Shown piece by piece: positions 47,225 through 58,273 of a stretch of DNA of 64,000 nt; position 1 is the stretch's first letter; every line of letters starts with the position of its first letter. The notes beneath the pieces were generated by a model. That model was not told where the DNA came from. It did not search any database and saw nothing but the letters and a program-made list of their open reading frames with translations. Both the position numbers and the translations under genes were made by a program. This stretch comes from Eubacteriales bacterium (GTDB lineage Bacteria > Bacillota > Clostridia > Peptostreptococcales > Anaerovoracaceae). Location of the stretch: positions 50,472 to 114,471 of the forward strand of contig JAQYMQ010000023.1 in the NCBI GenBank assembly GCA_028872475.1, in the 5' to 3' direction.

Positions 47225-47896
47225 ATGAAAAATGACAACATAAAATATGCCATTTTCGATATGGACGGAACACTTGTTGACTCAATGTTTTACTGGAGAA
47301 ATCTTAGTGCTGAATATCTAAGTCGTCATGGAATTATTATTGATCCTAGTGAAATTCTGTCAAAGATAAAACCAATGACAGTAGAAGAAGCAGCTATATT
47401 TTTTATCGATCATTTTAATCTAAATACTACTCCAAAAACAGCATTAAATGAAATGAATGATATAATGTATAATCATTATAGACACAATGTTCAGATTAAA
47501 CCGCACATAACCGAATATTTAAACACGCTTAAAATTAAAAATGTAAATTTATGTGTAGCTTCAGCTACGTCAAAGCACCTAATCGAACTCTGCTTAAAAA
47601 GATTTGATATGTTGAAATACTTTGATTTTTTACTTTCATGTGACGAAGTTGGCATAGGAAAACATCAACCTGACGTATATAATTTAGCTCAACATAACTT
47701 CTCTAGTAAGTTTTCAACGAATATCAGCAAATCTGATATAGCAATATTTGAGGACGCTTCATACGCTGCCAAAACTGCTAAAAATGCAGGATTTTACACA
47801 GTCGGAATATATGACAAATGGAATTCAACAAAGTTTGACGAAGTAAAAGAAATTTGTGATGAATACTATCTAAACTGGAAAGAGGCAATCCGATAG
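47225..47896 (+). CDS. HAD superfamily hydrolase, beta-phosphoglucomutase-like
   Basis: The 223-residue phosphatase or phosphomutase of HAD subfamily IA has motif I FDMDGTLVDS at residues 12-21 with its nucleophile Asp, a helical cap, motif II CVASATSKHLIELCL, the Lys of motif III in GKHQPDVY, and motif IV as IAIFEDASYAAKTAKNAGF. AAAGGA leads the ATG. Substrate cannot be told. The last five codons and the stop lie inside the terminator stem. Confidence 0.88.
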   Translation: MKNDNIKYAIFDMDGTLVDSMFYWRNLSAEYLSRHGIIIDPSEILSKIKPMTVEEAAIFFIDHFNLNTTPKTALNEMNDIMYNHYRHNVQIKPHITEYLNTLKIKNVNLCVASATSKHLIELCLKRFDMLKYFDFLLSCDEVGIGKHQPDVYNLAQHNFSSKFSTNISKSDIAIFEDASYAAKTAKNAGFYTVGIYDKWNSTKFDEVKEICDEYYLNWKEAIR

Positions 47897-47909
47897 GATT
47901 GCCTCTTTC
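47878..47909 (+). terminator. Terminator overlapping the end of the HAD gene
   Basis: GAAAGAGGCAATCC (47878-47891) and GGATTGCCTCTTTC (47896-47909) make a perfect 14-bp stem with a GATA loop, then TTATCTT. The left arm is coding sequence and the TAG stop is in the loop and right arm. Confidence 0.85.
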
Positions 47910-47937
47910 TTATCTTATACACCTATTTTTGTTTGAT

Positions 47938-48672
47938 TTATTTACACTCTCTTTGCCTTAAAGCTTCATAAATAGCTATTGCTGCTGCATTTGATGCATT
48001 TAAGGAATCAACCTTGCCAAGAACCGGCATAGAAATAATAAAGTCGCATTTTTCTCTAACCCTCTTGCTTATACCACTACCTTCATTACCTATTATAATA
48101 GCCACATTTCCTGTCATATCTGCCTCGTAATACATTTGCTCGCCCATATCACAACCAAAAATCCAATACCCCTTATCCTTTAATTCGTCAATAGTATTAG
48201 AAATGTTAGTAACTCTAGCAACCTTCATATGAGCGACCGCCCCGACTGACGTTCTTGCAACAGTTGCGTTCACGCTTGCACTTCTGCGCTCAGGAATAAT
48301 TACTCCGTTTACACCGGCACACTCGGCACTTCTAATAATTGCCCCTAAGTTGTGCGGATCTTCAATCCCATCCAGAATAACAATTATTCCATCTTGATCT
48401 GACGCCTGCGCATCTCCAACAATATCTTCAACAGTAGCATATTTAAAACTCGTAGTATACGCAACTACGCCCTGATGCATACCACCATCCACCAGTCTAT
48501 CTAACGAAGCCTTATCTCTCGTATATATAGTAATCTTCTTTTGCTTGGCATTAGATATAATTTTTTTAATTGATCCGGTAGCTCCCTCTTGAATTAAAAT
48601 TTTGTCTATATTTGTGTCGGAATTGATCGCTTCCAAAACAGCATTTCTACCAATTATTATTTCTTCTTTCAT
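47938..48672 (-). CDS. rlmB: 23S rRNA 2'-O-ribose methyltransferase RlmB (TrmH/SpoU family)
   Basis: The 244-residue SPOUT enzyme is expected to methylate G2251 of 23S rRNA. An N-terminal substrate-binding domain (IIGRNAVLEAI) precedes the three SPOUT motifs: LDGIEDPHNLGAIIRSAE, IIIGNEGSGISKRVREKCD and ISMPVLGKVDSLNASNAAAIAIYE, which form the knot. AAAGGAAG leads the ATG. In many Clostridia it follows cysS and mrnC; here it lies about 19 kb away beside folA. Confidence 0.93.
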   Translation of the reverse strand: MKEEIIIGRNAVLEAINSDTNIDKILIQEGATGSIKKIISNAKQKKITIYTRDKASLDRLVDGGMHQGVVAYTTSFKYATVEDIVGDAQASDQDGIIVILDGIEDPHNLGAIIRSAECAGVNGVIIPERRSASVNATVARTSVGAVAHMKVARVTNISNTIDELKDKGYWIFGCDMGEQMYYEADMTGNVAIIIGNEGSGISKRVREKCDFIISMPVLGKVDSLNASNAAAIAIYEALRQRECK

Positions 48673-48763
48673 ATCTTCCTTTGTTTCCCAACCTATTTTT
48701 TATTTATCTTTATATTTTTAACTATATTTTTCTATACTACTAACATCTTGTTAGTTCAACTAC

Positions 48764-49252
48764 CTAAACTCTTTCATATACGCAAAAAGTATATTGAAAT
48801 CCATTCTCTTCAACAATACCTGACTCGCTTACAAGTTTAAAATCATCATTTTCATCTATATTAGGAAAATGCTTATCCGCTTCAAACTCAGCATCAATCC
48901 TTGTAACATATAACTTATTGCATTTATCCAAAAACTGCTGATATATAGTCTCTCCACCTGCAACAAAAATATCTTCTGTGTCATACTTCAACAATTCACT
49001 ATCAAGAGCATCCATACCACAACAGACAACACAAGCATCATTTTTATAGTCTTTATTACCTGTCAACACAATATTTGTCCTATTTGGCAATGGCTTTGCT
49101 CCAGGAAATGACTCCAATGTCTTTCTTCCAATTACAATAACTTTACCCGTCGTCTTTTCTTTAAAATATTGTAAATCCTTTTTTAAGTGACAAAGCAAAT
49201 CACCATCTTTACCAATAGCCCAATTTTTATCTACAACCACAATTGCGTTCAT
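48764..49252 (-). CDS. folA: Dihydrofolate reductase
   Basis: FolA regenerates tetrahydrofolate, needed for the ThyA reaction encoded elsewhere in the window. The 162-residue protein has NAIVVVDKNWAIGKDGDLLCHLKKDLQYFKEKT, the VIGRKTLESFP block, FVAGGETIYQQFL and a C-terminal YTFCVYER. AGGAAG precedes the ATG. The usual substrate-binding acid appears as Asp in HLKKDLQYFK. The rlmB gene follows 91 bases downstream. Confidence 0.95.
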   Translation of the reverse strand: MNAIVVVDKNWAIGKDGDLLCHLKKDLQYFKEKTTGKVIVIGRKTLESFPGAKPLPNRTNIVLTGNKDYKNDACVVCCGMDALDSELLKYDTEDIFVAGGETIYQQFLDKCNKLYVTRIDAEFEADKHFPNIDENDDFKLVSESGIVEENGFQYTFCVYERV

Positions 49253-49454
49253 CTATATTCTCTCTTCCTAAAACATATGTAATACAAACTGTGTACTCCA
49301 TTGTTTTTATACTATTATCAAGATTTATAAAAGTTCCATAAACTCTTCACAATTATACTATGTATTTATTTTTTTATAAAGTTGAATAAAAAGAAACAAT
49401 TGCAATAAAAGAACTAATTAACATAAAGCAAAATTGTATAAATTATCAAATTAC

Positions 49455-49490
49455 ACAAAAAAGATGGCACATAAGCACCACCTCTTCATA
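49455..49490 (-). terminator. Terminator of the V-ATPase operon
   Basis: On minus, AGAGGTGGTGC pairs with GTGCCATCTTTT, with several G-U pairs, around a TTAT loop, and ends in a T-run. It lies 33 bases below the subunit D stop. The rest of the 270-base gap to folA is AT-rich. Confidence 0.6.
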
Positions 49491-49522
49491 TTCTCATAAA
49501 ACTATTTATTGCTTTTATAAAA

Positions 49523-50188
49523 TTATGACATTTTTTCACGTCTTTCTTCAATAGCTTCCTTTAGCATCATATCTTTTACTTTCATCAATCGAGTCTGATT
49601 GCCTCTTTCATTTTCATCAAGTTTCATAGCAATATACCTTATCGTAACCTGAAGTCTAGGTATCATAACATATTCTAATGCATTAACTCTTCTTCTAGTC
49701 TTTTCAAGTTCAGCTGCAAGTAAGGCTACTTCCTTTTCCTTTGCCGCTAAATCTAACAACTTTGGCAAAATGCTAGACATCGCATCAATGGCGCTATCAA
49801 GTTCACCCGAAGTTCTGGCAAAACCGTAAGGATATATATCCGTAGGATCTTCTGCCGTAGTCTTAAAATCGAATATAGGCACATTAACACTCATGATATT
49901 CTTTGTTTCCACACTAATATTTATTCCCTGTTTGGGGAACATAAGTGATTCTTGCATAACCTCATGAGACATAATCGCTGACGCCAAGCTAAAGTGATTG
50001 TAAACTCTTTGAAGACCTCTTTCAACTTCACTTCTTAGCCTACCATTTTCTCTAGCCAGCTCCAAAAACTCCTTCATCAACTCATCACGCTTATCTTTCA
50101 TAAGCTTGTGACCTCTCGTTGCTGTCTTTAGTCTCTTTTTCAACGATGTCAACATCATCCTCGTAGGATTAACATTCATTCTTTCCAT
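49523..50188 (-). CDS. ntpD: V-type ATPase subunit D (central stalk)
   Basis: The 221-residue long-helical protein forms the rotor shaft inside the A3B3 hexamer. The start VNPTRMMLTSLKKRLKTATRGHKLMKDKRDELMKEF and the C-terminal RVNALEYVMIPRLQVTIRYIAMKLDENER are the conserved coiled-coil ends of the family. AGGAGG leads the ATG. It is the last gene of the nine-gene cluster and starts 20 bases after subunit B. The E. hirae operon continues into ntpJ; here a terminator follows instead. Confidence 0.94.
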   Translation of the reverse strand: MERMNVNPTRMMLTSLKKRLKTATRGHKLMKDKRDELMKEFLELARENGRLRSEVERGLQRVYNHFSLASAIMSHEVMQESLMFPKQGINISVETKNIMSVNVPIFDFKTTAEDPTDIYPYGFARTSGELDSAIDAMSSILPKLLDLAAKEKEVALLAAELEKTRRRVNALEYVMIPRLQVTIRYIAMKLDENERGNQTRLMKVKDMMLKEAIEERREKMS

Positions 50189-50208
50189 TTGACATCCTCC
50201 TACAATGA

Positions 50209-51573
50209 TTATAGATATTTTTCTATATATTCATCCTTGATACGCTTTAGCTCACTCTTTGGTAAAATTCTAAGCAACTCCCACCCTAAGTTCAACGTTT
50301 CTTCTATAGTTCTATCATTCGTGTAGCCCTGAGAAACATATAATTTTTCAAACTCATCAGAGAATTTTGCATATAGTAAGTCTACATCACTAAGCGCTGC
50401 TTCACCCAAGATTGTCATCAATTCTAAGGCTTCCTTACCTCTAGCATAAGCTGCAAATAGCTGGTTCATTGTATCCGCATGATCTTCTCTAGTCTTGCCT
50501 TTGCCAATACCCTTATCCTTAAGTCTTGATAATGACGGAAGTACATCTATCGGTGGCTTCAATCCTTTTCTATATAAATCTCTAGAAAGGATAATCTGTC
50601 CCTCTGTGATATATCCAGTAAGGTCAGGAATTGGATGCGTCTTATCATCTTCCGGCATAGTTAAGATTGGAATCATTGTAATAGATCCTTCTGTATCTCT
50701 TTTTCTTCCTGCTCTCTCATACATAGTAGCAAGGTCAGTATAAAGATAACCCGGATATCCTCTTCTACCTGGAACTTCTTTTCTCGCAGCAGATACTTCT
50801 CTAAGCGCTTCTGCGTAGTTTGTAATATCCGTCATAATTACTAGAACGTGCATCCCTAAATCAAAAGCAAGATATTCTGCCGCTGTAAGCGCCATTCTAG
50901 GTGTCGCAATTCTCTCAATAGCTGGGTCGTTCGCTAAGTTCATAAACATTACTGTTCTGTCAATAGCGCCCGTCTTTTTAAAGTCTGTAGCAAAGAATTC
51001 TGCTTCTTCAAATGTAATACCAATAGCTGCAAAAACTACAGCAAAGTTACTGTCAGTACCAACAACCTTAGCTTGTCTTGCAATCTGCGCTGCAAGGTCT
51101 GCATGAGGCATACCCGAACCTGAGAAAATAGGTAATTTCTGTCCTCTAACAAGAGTGTTCAATCCGTCTATTGCAGAAACTCCTGTCTGTATAAATTCAG
51201 CCGGATAGTCTCTAGCAGCAGGATTCATTGGAAGTCCGTTAATATCAACCTTTTTCTCTGGTATAATATCAGCTCCGCCGTCAATAGGTCTTCCCATACC
51301 GTCAAATACTCTACCAAGCATTTCAGGTGATACTGCAAGCTGTGTACTATGGCCTAAAAATCTAACTGTACTGTCAGCTAGGTTAATTCCTGCAGAACTT
51401 TCAAATAACTGCACCAATACATCCTTACCATTTATCTCAAGAACTTTACATAATCTCTTATCGCCATTTTGTAGTATAATTTCGCCAAGTTCATCGTAAG
51501 TTACACCTTCGACATCCTTAACAAGCATAAGAGGTCCAACAACTTCAGATATAGTCTTGTACTCCTTAATCAT
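50209..51573 (-). CDS. ntpB: V-type ATPase subunit B
   Basis: The 454-residue non-catalytic subunit of the A3B3 ring has [16 protein letters not shown], the [18 protein letters not shown] region (a degenerate P-loop), [22 protein letters not shown] and [17 protein letters not shown]. Its ATG overlaps the subunit A end by eight bases, and GAGGAGG inside the A gene serves it, so A and B are translated in balance. Confidence 0.96.
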   Translation of the reverse strand: MIKEYKTISEVVGPLMLVKDVEGVTYDELGEIILQNGDKRLCKVLEINGKDVLVQLFESSAGINLADSTVRFLGHSTQLAVSPEMLGRVFDGMGRPIDGGADIIPEKKVDINGLPMNPAARDYPAEFIQTGVSAIDGLNTLVRGQKLPIFSGSGMPHADLAAQIARQAKVVGTDSNFAVVFAAIGITFEEAEFFATDFKKTGAIDRTVMFMNLANDPAIERIATPRMALTAAEYLAFDLGMHVLVIMTDITNYAEALREVSAARKEVPGRRGYPGYLYTDLATMYERAGRKRDTEGSITMIPILTMPEDDKTHPIPDLTGYITEGQIILSRDLYRKGLKPPIDVLPSLSRLKDKGIGKGKTREDHADTMNQLFAAYARGKEALELMTILGEAALSDVDLLYAKFSDEFEKLYVSQGYTNDRTIEETLNLGWELLRILPKSELKRIKDEYIEKYL

Positions 51574-53341
51574 CTAAATCCTCCTCACCTACTAGAGCTG
51601 CGATACTATCTTTAAGCTCTTTTCTAATATCTTCAAATGTCTGTTTTGTATCTTTTTCTTCAACATACTTAAATCTTCCGATTCTCTCTCTAACTTCAAG
51701 TTTAGTTAAAGCATTCAGTGAAGCACCATTCTTAACAGCATCTCTCGCCAAAGTGTAATAATCCATTACAAGTCTCATAAGCATATACTGCTTTTCTAAA
51801 GATGTAAATGTGTCAACTTCGTGGAAGGCATTTTGATGCAAATAATCTTCTCTTATAGATTTACAAGCTTCAAGCTTAATTCTGTCTTCTGGAGAAAGTG
51901 CATCTACACCAACAAGCTGTACTATTTCCTGTAATTCCGCTTCTTCTTGTAAAAGTACAACAATATCCATTCTAAGCTTAGGAAAATCTCTATTTACATT
52001 TTCTTCAAACCAATTTGTCAATCCATCTACGTATAGTGAGTGACTTGTAAGCCAGTTAATAGCTGGGAAATGTCTCTTATACGCAAGGGCCGAATCCAAT
52101 GCCCAGAAAACTTTTACAATTCTAAGCGTTGCCTGTGAAACCGGTTCAGAAATATCTCCACCCGGAGGCGATACTGCACCAATTGCAGAAAGTGCTCCGG
52201 CTCTTCCTTCTTTACCTAGAGAAATAACTCTACCCGCTCTTTCGTAAAACTGAGCTAATCTAGATGCCAAATATGCTGGATAACCTTCTTCACCAGGCAT
52301 CTCTTCAAGACGACCTGACATCTCACGAAGAGCCTCCGCCCATCTAGATGTAGAATCCGCCATAATCGCCACAGAATATCCCATATCTCTAAAGTATTCA
52401 GCTATTGTAATACCTGTATAAATTGAAGCTTCTCTCGCCGCTACAGGCATGTCAGAAGTATTCGCAATAAGAACTGTTCTCTTCATCAAAGATTCGCCTG
52501 TATGCGGGTCGATAAGTTCAGGGAACTCCATAAGAACGTCTGTCATTTCGTTTCCACGCTCACCACAGCCGATATACACTACAATATCAGCATCTGCCCA
52601 TTTTGCAAGCTGATGCTGTACAACTGTCTTACCAGATCCAAAAGGTCCTGGAACTGCTGCAACACCACCCTTAGCAATAGGGAATAACGTGTCTATAACT
52701 CTCTGTCCTGTTACAAGTGGCATATCTGGAATAAGCTTTTCCTTATATGGTCTTCCTCTTCTAACCGGCCATTTTTGCATCATCTTCACATCGTGAAGTT
52801 GTCCGTCTTTGTCTTCAACAACACATACAACTTCATCAACAGTAAATTCACCTGATTTAATTTCCTTAACCACACCATTAATGCCATAAGGAACCATAAT
52901 CTTCTGTTCTACAACGATAGTTTCCTTAACAGTTCCAATAATATCCCCCTGTTCAACTTCGTCTCCAACATTCACTGTCTGTTTGAAATCCCACTTCTTT
53001 TCTCTATCCAAAGAAGGCACTTCTATACCTCTTGTAATATTTGCTCCAGACTTTTGTCTCATAGCCTCAAGAGGTCTCTGAATTCCATCATATATAGTTT
53101 CAATTAATCCTGGACCAAGTTCTACTGAAAGTGGTGCACCAGTGGTTACAACAGGAGCTCCTTCGCCTATACCAGCAGTTTCTTCGTAAACTTGAATAGA
53201 CGCCATATCTCCTCTCATTTCAATTATTTCACCGATAAGCCCAAGTTCCCCTACTCTAACTACGTCGAACATATTCGCTTCTTCCATGCCTGACGCAATT
53301 ACTAAAGGTCCTGAAACTTTTACAATCTTACCATGACTCAT
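51566..53341 (-). CDS. ntpA: V-type ATPase catalytic subunit A
   Basis: The 591-residue catalytic subunit has Walker [10 protein letters not shown] at residues 231-239, the non-homologous bulge region (residues 115-190) typical of V/A-type A subunits, [17 protein letters not shown] with the catalytic Glu and [27 protein letters not shown]. The start codon follows directly on the stop of subunit F, with GGAGG inside that gene. Confidence 0.97.
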   Translation of the reverse strand: MSHGKIVKVSGPLVIASGMEEANMFDVVRVGELGLIGEIIEMRGDMASIQVYEETAGIGEGAPVVTTGAPLSVELGPGLIETIYDGIQRPLEAMRQKSGANITRGIEVPSLDREKKWDFKQTVNVGDEVEQGDIIGTVKETIVVEQKIMVPYGINGVVKEIKSGEFTVDEVVCVVEDKDGQLHDVKMMQKWPVRRGRPYKEKLIPDMPLVTGQRVIDTLFPIAKGGVAAVPGPFGSGKTVVQHQLAKWADADIVVYIGCGERGNEMTDVLMEFPELIDPHTGESLMKRTVLIANTSDMPVAAREASIYTGITIAEYFRDMGYSVAIMADSTSRWAEALREMSGRLEEMPGEEGYPAYLASRLAQFYERAGRVISLGKEGRAGALSAIGAVSPPGGDISEPVSQATLRIVKVFWALDSALAYKRHFPAINWLTSHSLYVDGLTNWFEENVNRDFPKLRMDIVVLLQEEAELQEIVQLVGVDALSPEDRIKLEACKSIREDYLHQNAFHEVDTFTSLEKQYMLMRLVMDYYTLARDAVKNGASLNALTKLEVRERIGRFKYVEEKDTKQTFEDIRKELKDSIAALVGEEDLDD

Positions 53342-53665
53342 CTATTTGTCACCTCCAAACAATATATCTGCTCCTACAGCACGCTCAACGGCCTTTTTAA
53401 CATTATCCATACCTCTACCTGTCGCTCCATCCTTATTAGGAATCGGGATTATTGCTGGAAGCATTTCATCTTTATATCTATCAATATCATCTATCATCTC
53501 ATAAGCTAGCTGCTCTGTAATGTATATAATCGCATAATTATCGTTAACTAACTCATGAAGATATTTTTTACTTTCTTCAATGTCCTCTGTATCATATACC
53601 GTAATGCCTATCGCCTTAAAGCCAAGTACAGATTCTCTATCTCCGATAACCGCCACTTTATACAT
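53342..53665 (-). CDS. ntpG: V-type ATPase subunit F (NtpG)
   Basis: The 107-residue Rossmann-like rotor protein binds subunit D. The start YKVAVIGDRESVLGFKAIGI is the family signature, and IYITEQLAYEMIDDIDRYKDEMLPAIIPIP follows. The ATG at 53665 gives the usual start; a GTG at 53674 has AAAGG closer and is an alternative. The start overlaps the end of subunit C, and subunit A begins at the next base. Confidence 0.92.
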   Translation of the reverse strand: MYKVAVIGDRESVLGFKAIGITVYDTEDIEESKKYLHELVNDNYAIIYITEQLAYEMIDDIDRYKDEMLPAIIPIPNKDGATGRGMDNVKKAVERAVGADILFGGDK

Positions 53666-54671
53666 CCGGATCACTCAACCTTTCTATAATCTTATCGACT
53701 TGCATATTGATTTTCAGTCCAAGAAGTATAACTCTCAAATTGTTTAACTCAACATTCTTGGCATACCAATACCAAGCAATTGGAGCAAGACCAAATGTCT
53801 GATATTTAGCTTTACGATTTAATTTCAAAATAAATTCTGAACAATACTTTTCTAAAATACCAAAATTACCATTTTCTTTAACTTCTTGTCCGCCTTCACT
53901 AGCTGCCTGCTTAAGTCCATAAGGTGAAAGCTTTTCGCCAATTGCCGCATAAGATTCATCAAATGACGTGACATATAAGTCTAGCGGAACGTCACCATTT
54001 ACTAAGAAGATTTTTTTGTAAAAAGCACTATCTTTACCCATCTTCTTAATTCGCACAAATGACTTTAAATTTCTCTGGTCAATCTGCGCCTTTACCATAT
54101 CAATTAAAAATGGCTCTCCAATTTCATTAGCTTTATATAGCATTTCTTCATAACAAGCCTTATCAAGCAATATATCTATCTCTTGTGGATCTTGAGATCT
54201 GCTGAAAATATCGATGGCACCCTCAATGGCATTCTTCATCGTATCAGACATAAAAGTATAATTTCTTTCATGAATCATTGCCTTCATCTTCATAGGCTCA
54301 ATATTTCCAGATGACACCAAATGCGTCTCTGGATCCAAGTCTATATCAAGAAGTTCAGATTTTAAACACACTCTGATATTATGATAATCAAGCGGAATCA
54401 ACCACAAAGCAAGCTCTGTAACATCACTCATTGTCTTATAGATATCATCATGTAATTTCTTTTGTTCTCTTCTGATGAAAGCTTCAATATAGCCATCTCT
54501 CAGCTCTTTAACTTCTCCATAGCCAAAGTCATGCAACATTGCTTCAGCTGTAAATAAATCCTTCGCTGATGTAACTCTCAATAAATCCTGATAGCTCATT
54601 AGGTTCTTGCTGATACTAGCTATATACGCATTTACGAACGTATAACTATATTTATTTTTTAATTTCGCCAT
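53658..54671 (-). CDS. ntpC: V-type ATPase subunit C (central-stalk d subunit)
   Basis: The 337-residue helical protein links the membrane ring to the D-F shaft. It matches the AC39/NtpC family: SYTFVNAYIASISKNLMS, DYHNIRVCLKSELLDID and the C-terminal EPIAWYWYAK-like (LAPIAWYWYAKNVELNNLRVILLGLKINM) block, where the helix bundle repeats. AGGAG precedes the ATG, 16 bases after subunit E. It is more variable than A or B, but context makes the call firm. Confidence 0.93.
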   Translation of the reverse strand: MAKLKNKYSYTFVNAYIASISKNLMSYQDLLRVTSAKDLFTAEAMLHDFGYGEVKELRDGYIEAFIRREQKKLHDDIYKTMSDVTELALWLIPLDYHNIRVCLKSELLDIDLDPETHLVSSGNIEPMKMKAMIHERNYTFMSDTMKNAIEGAIDIFSRSQDPQEIDILLDKACYEEMLYKANEIGEPFLIDMVKAQIDQRNLKSFVRIKKMGKDSAFYKKIFLVNGDVPLDLYVTSFDESYAAIGEKLSPYGLKQAASEGGQEVKENGNFGILEKYCSEFILKLNRKAKYQTFGLAPIAWYWYAKNVELNNLRVILLGLKINMQVDKIIERLSDPDV

Positions 54672-54687
54672 GCGTCAACACTCCTAA

Positions 54688-55263
54688 CTAAAATATTATT
54701 TTCGCTACCTCTAAAGCAATTTCATCTCTAATTTCTTCAATAATATTTTCAATACTACCGTTGATAAAAATATTACCATTTCTAATAACAAAGCCGCCAA
54801 GTAGCGGTCTTGTCTCTTTTGACAACTCAAAATTAGAATCAGAAATGATTGTATTTAATGCCATAATAAGTTGTTCACCAATCTCTTCTCTATCTTTAGC
54901 ATTAAGGATGATTTCACCTTGTCGCTGACCTGACTGCTCAACACCTTTTACAATAAAATCAACATATTTCTGTTTTTCTTCTACTAAATTTTGAATTGCA
55001 CCGTCTACTACTTCATCAATAAGCTTTTGCTTTTCATGAAGCATAATCTTTCTGCCTTCGATTTCGGCAGAAGCCTTTTTTCTTTCTATAATCTTTGCTT
55101 TTTCGCTTTCGCCGGCTGTCTTCTGAGTTTCAATTATTTCCTGCGCCTTTTCCTTAGCGTCATTCACAATAGAATCTCTCTCATCTCTGCTCTGTTTTAG
55201 AATTACATCGGCTTCAGCCCTAGCATCATCTATTATCTTTGAAGTAATTCTTTCTATACTCAT
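54688..55263 (-). CDS. ntpE: V-type ATPase subunit E (peripheral stalk)
   Basis: The 191-residue protein has a long N-terminal coiled coil (residues 1-95, rich in Lys and Glu) and a C-terminal globular part with LLGGFVIRNGNIFINGSIENIIEEIRDE, which is the conserved NtpE ending that binds the A3B3 top. It pairs with the H/F subunit as stator. AGAGG leads the ATG; subunit K lies 12 bases upstream. Confidence 0.92.
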   Translation of the reverse strand: MSIERITSKIIDDARAEADVILKQSRDERDSIVNDAKEKAQEIIETQKTAGESEKAKIIERKKASAEIEGRKIMLHEKQKLIDEVVDGAIQNLVEEKQKYVDFIVKGVEQSGQRQGEIILNAKDREEIGEQLIMALNTIISDSNFELSKETRPLLGGFVIRNGNIFINGSIENIIEEIRDEIALEVAKIIF

Positions 55264-55275
55264 ATTGCTACCTCT

Positions 55276-55758
<483 letters not shown>

Positions 55759-55901
55759 CTACCTCCAAAATTAATCAATAAATCCTTTTAACTAACAATT
55801 TATCTTATCCATCATTATCTAATTTTAAATTTCTTTTTTAATATTTATCTATTCCATCAACGGGTTTCGTTATTCATATCTAACTATTTATGAAAACGAT
55901 A

Positions 55902-57875
55902 TTATACTTCATTGTCAATAATTCTTACATACTTGGTATTTCTTTCAAGCGGTTCAAACTCCTCGCCACCATCTTCATAAAACTTACCGAAGAATTCGAT
56001 ATATTGTAATCTGCTTGAGTGCACAAATGCTCCAAGAACGTTGATTGCCATATTAAATATATGTCCTACAACACCGATTACAATCATCAACACTATACCT
56101 AAAATACCATTTCCAAACATTGATCCCATGGTATTAACTACACTTGCAATTACACCGGTAGCAAGACCAAGAGCCAACAATCTGGAATATGAAAGTATAT
56201 CTGAAATATATCCGGTAACTCCATATAGAGCTCCTAGACCACCAGTTACCTTACCAATACCCTTCTTAGCTCTACCACCTGTAAGAAGAATTATTACCGC
56301 ACCTGCAATTGCCACATATTTTCCTATAGAAGTCACAGTAGGACTAATTGTGTCGCCAACAGCAAATCCTATGGCACCTAGTATTAACATATACCATGAG
56401 AATATATCAAAAACAGCATCGAGCCATTTACCTCTCTTTATAAGCATGTATGCATTAATACCCATTCCTAAGAATATGTGTATTACTCCAAAAATTAATG
56501 ACCAAATCAACAATCTTGTCGGATCATCAAGCGGATTAAACCAAATTGCCGGTAGCGATATATTCGCATTAAAGAATGTCTTAGCAACTACGCTTATCAT
56601 ATCTCCGAACCAACCGCCAAACATCAGTCCCCAGAAAATCGTCGATACTCCGCACCACATGAATGTTTTTACCATCTTGTACATCATGCCCTCAAGGTCA
56701 AATTTTTTAAGTACTATGAAACATGCTCCTGCTAAAATCATTCCGTATCCGGCGTCAGATAGCATCATTCCGAAGAATATTGCGTATGATAACCAGAAGA
56801 AACCAGTTGCATCAATCCCTCTATAGTCTGGAAGAGAATACATATCCATAATGGACTCAAACGGTGTAATAAAACTATTGTTTTTCACCAATACCGGCAC
56901 ATTTTCGTCTTCTTTTGGCTCTCTAAAGTCATAATGACATTTATTTTCATCAAGAAGCTTTACAACTTTCTTTTTAGCTGGCACTGGCACCCAAGCTTCA
57001 AACATAAAGGTTCTTTCAGTCTTAAGAATTTTTTGCCTTGCTCTTTCTTCATCTCTTTCGATAACTCGTCTATCATAAAGATATTGAATGCCTTCTTTTT
57101 TATCAACAAGAGCCGATATGCTTTCTTCTAAATCTTTAACCTTCTTTTCTTTAATCTCAATATCGGCCGAAATTCGTGCTATATTCTCTGTAACAGTACC
57201 TTCAAATTCCTTGAAAGGTATAGGTGAAAACCCATATTTTTTAAGGAAATCCATTCCTGCTTCTTCAGCTTCTTTGTGAGATACATACACAACATAATGC
57301 AATTCTCTATCACTATTAACTTTCTTTAGGAAAAGTAAGTCTGATATTTCTGAAATATCATTAATCAATGCATCTACATCTACTGTTGCTGGAATAACAC
57401 CTAGTTCAACTATAACATTCTTTGTTTCGTGAACATCTAAATCCACATCATATTGCTCCCATGGCTTTAATGCGAGCAAGTCCGATTTTTCCTTGTTTAT
57501 TTTATCTAAGGTCTTATGAAGATAATTACCTAATTTCATTACCCTGCTAATATCAGATCTAATGGCTTTTTCATCACCTAACTTTTCATAAAAATCTTCG
57601 CTACGAACCCGCTTTCTTGTTATAAATAGAGGTTCTTTTTCTTTCGAATATTTTTCTAAAGTCTCAATGGCAACGCCAGTTTTATTGATGCGAGCTTCCA
57701 ATCTACTTATTAACTCGTCATCTCCATCCTTATTTATGTCGCCATATTTCTGAATATCTTCAGCAGAATAGTTCGTAATTTCAGTAGCACCAAGCTTCAT
57801 TAAACCCTTGATAATACTATGTCTGTCAGCGTCAAGCCCAATGACAGCCATCTTTTCCATACTAACTATTGCCAC
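55902..57875 (-). CDS. ntpI: V-type ATPase subunit I (a subunit)
   Basis: The 657-residue membrane stator forms the ion half-channels. An N-terminal cytosolic coiled-coil half (residues 1-330) is followed by seven or eight transmembrane helices with the conserved FGMMLSDAGYGMIL and DILSYSRLLALGLATGVIA (the key Arg), and LGAFVHSSRLQYIEFFGKFYEDGG at the end. The start codon is GTG; MAIVSMEKM matches the family start. It overlaps subunit H by ten bases. Confidence 0.95.
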   Translation of the reverse strand: MAIVSMEKMAVIGLDADRHSIIKGLMKLGATEITNYSAEDIQKYGDINKDGDDELISRLEARINKTGVAIETLEKYSKEKEPLFITRKRVRSEDFYEKLGDEKAIRSDISRVMKLGNYLHKTLDKINKEKSDLLALKPWEQYDVDLDVHETKNVIVELGVIPATVDVDALINDISEISDLLFLKKVNSDRELHYVVYVSHKEAEEAGMDFLKKYGFSPIPFKEFEGTVTENIARISADIEIKEKKVKDLEESISALVDKKEGIQYLYDRRVIERDEERARQKILKTERTFMFEAWVPVPAKKKVVKLLDENKCHYDFREPKEDENVPVLVKNNSFITPFESIMDMYSLPDYRGIDATGFFWLSYAIFFGMMLSDAGYGMILAGACFIVLKKFDLEGMMYKMVKTFMWCGVSTIFWGLMFGGWFGDMISVVAKTFFNANISLPAIWFNPLDDPTRLLIWSLIFGVIHIFLGMGINAYMLIKRGKWLDAVFDIFSWYMLILGAIGFAVGDTISPTVTSIGKYVAIAGAVIILLTGGRAKKGIGKVTGGLGALYGVTGYISDILSYSRLLALGLATGVIASVVNTMGSMFGNGILGIVLMIVIGVVGHIFNMAINVLGAFVHSSRLQYIEFFGKFYEDGGEEFEPLERNTKYVRIIDNEV

Positions 57876-58189
57876 TTTCCACTCACTATCCTTTCTTCAA
57901 CCTTATCAACTGCAATGCCTAAGTTTAGTCTTGCCTGCTGAATAGTTACAGACTGATTTGTTTTAATACCCGCAATCGCCTTATTGTATTCTTCATCAGC
58001 AATTTGTTCGCCATCCGCAACATATTGACCATATATTTCTCTAGCTTGCTTTTGTGCATCAGAGATTATAATTTCGGCATCATTCTTCGCTTCCGTGACT
58101 ATTTTCCTTGCTTCTCTCTTAGCTTCCTTCTTTATAGATAAAGCTTCTTTTTCAACATCTACAATTTTTTCTAATTCCTCTTGAAACAT
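57866..58189 (-). CDS. ntpF: V-type ATPase subunit H (NtpF-type stalk protein)
   Basis: The 107-residue almost wholly helical protein, rich in Lys, Glu and Ala, is the peripheral stalk partner of subunit E (called H/AhaH or NtpF). KKEAKREARKIVTEAKNDAEIIISDAQKQAREI has the right-handed coiled-coil pattern. It is the first gene of the operon, with AGGGG before the ATG, 84 bases below the flavodiiron protein gene. I found no convincing promoter in that short gap, so read-through from upstream is possible. Confidence 0.9.
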   Translation of the reverse strand: MFQEELEKIVDVEKEALSIKKEAKREARKIVTEAKNDAEIIISDAQKQAREIYGQYVADGEQIADEEYNKAIAGIKTNQSVTIQQARLNLGIAVDKVEERIVSGKWQ

Positions 58190-58273
58190 CTTATCACCCC
58201 TAACTTACAGGCTAATTCACGATTCTTCTCGCATATAAATTACAACAACTAGCAATACTCTCTGTCATACTCT

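Noticed and set aside
56041..56826. 261-codon plus-strand frame inside ntpI
   Set aside because: It is antisense to conserved membrane-helix coding sequence; its Pro/Ile/Thr-rich content is what reversed hydrophobic helices give.
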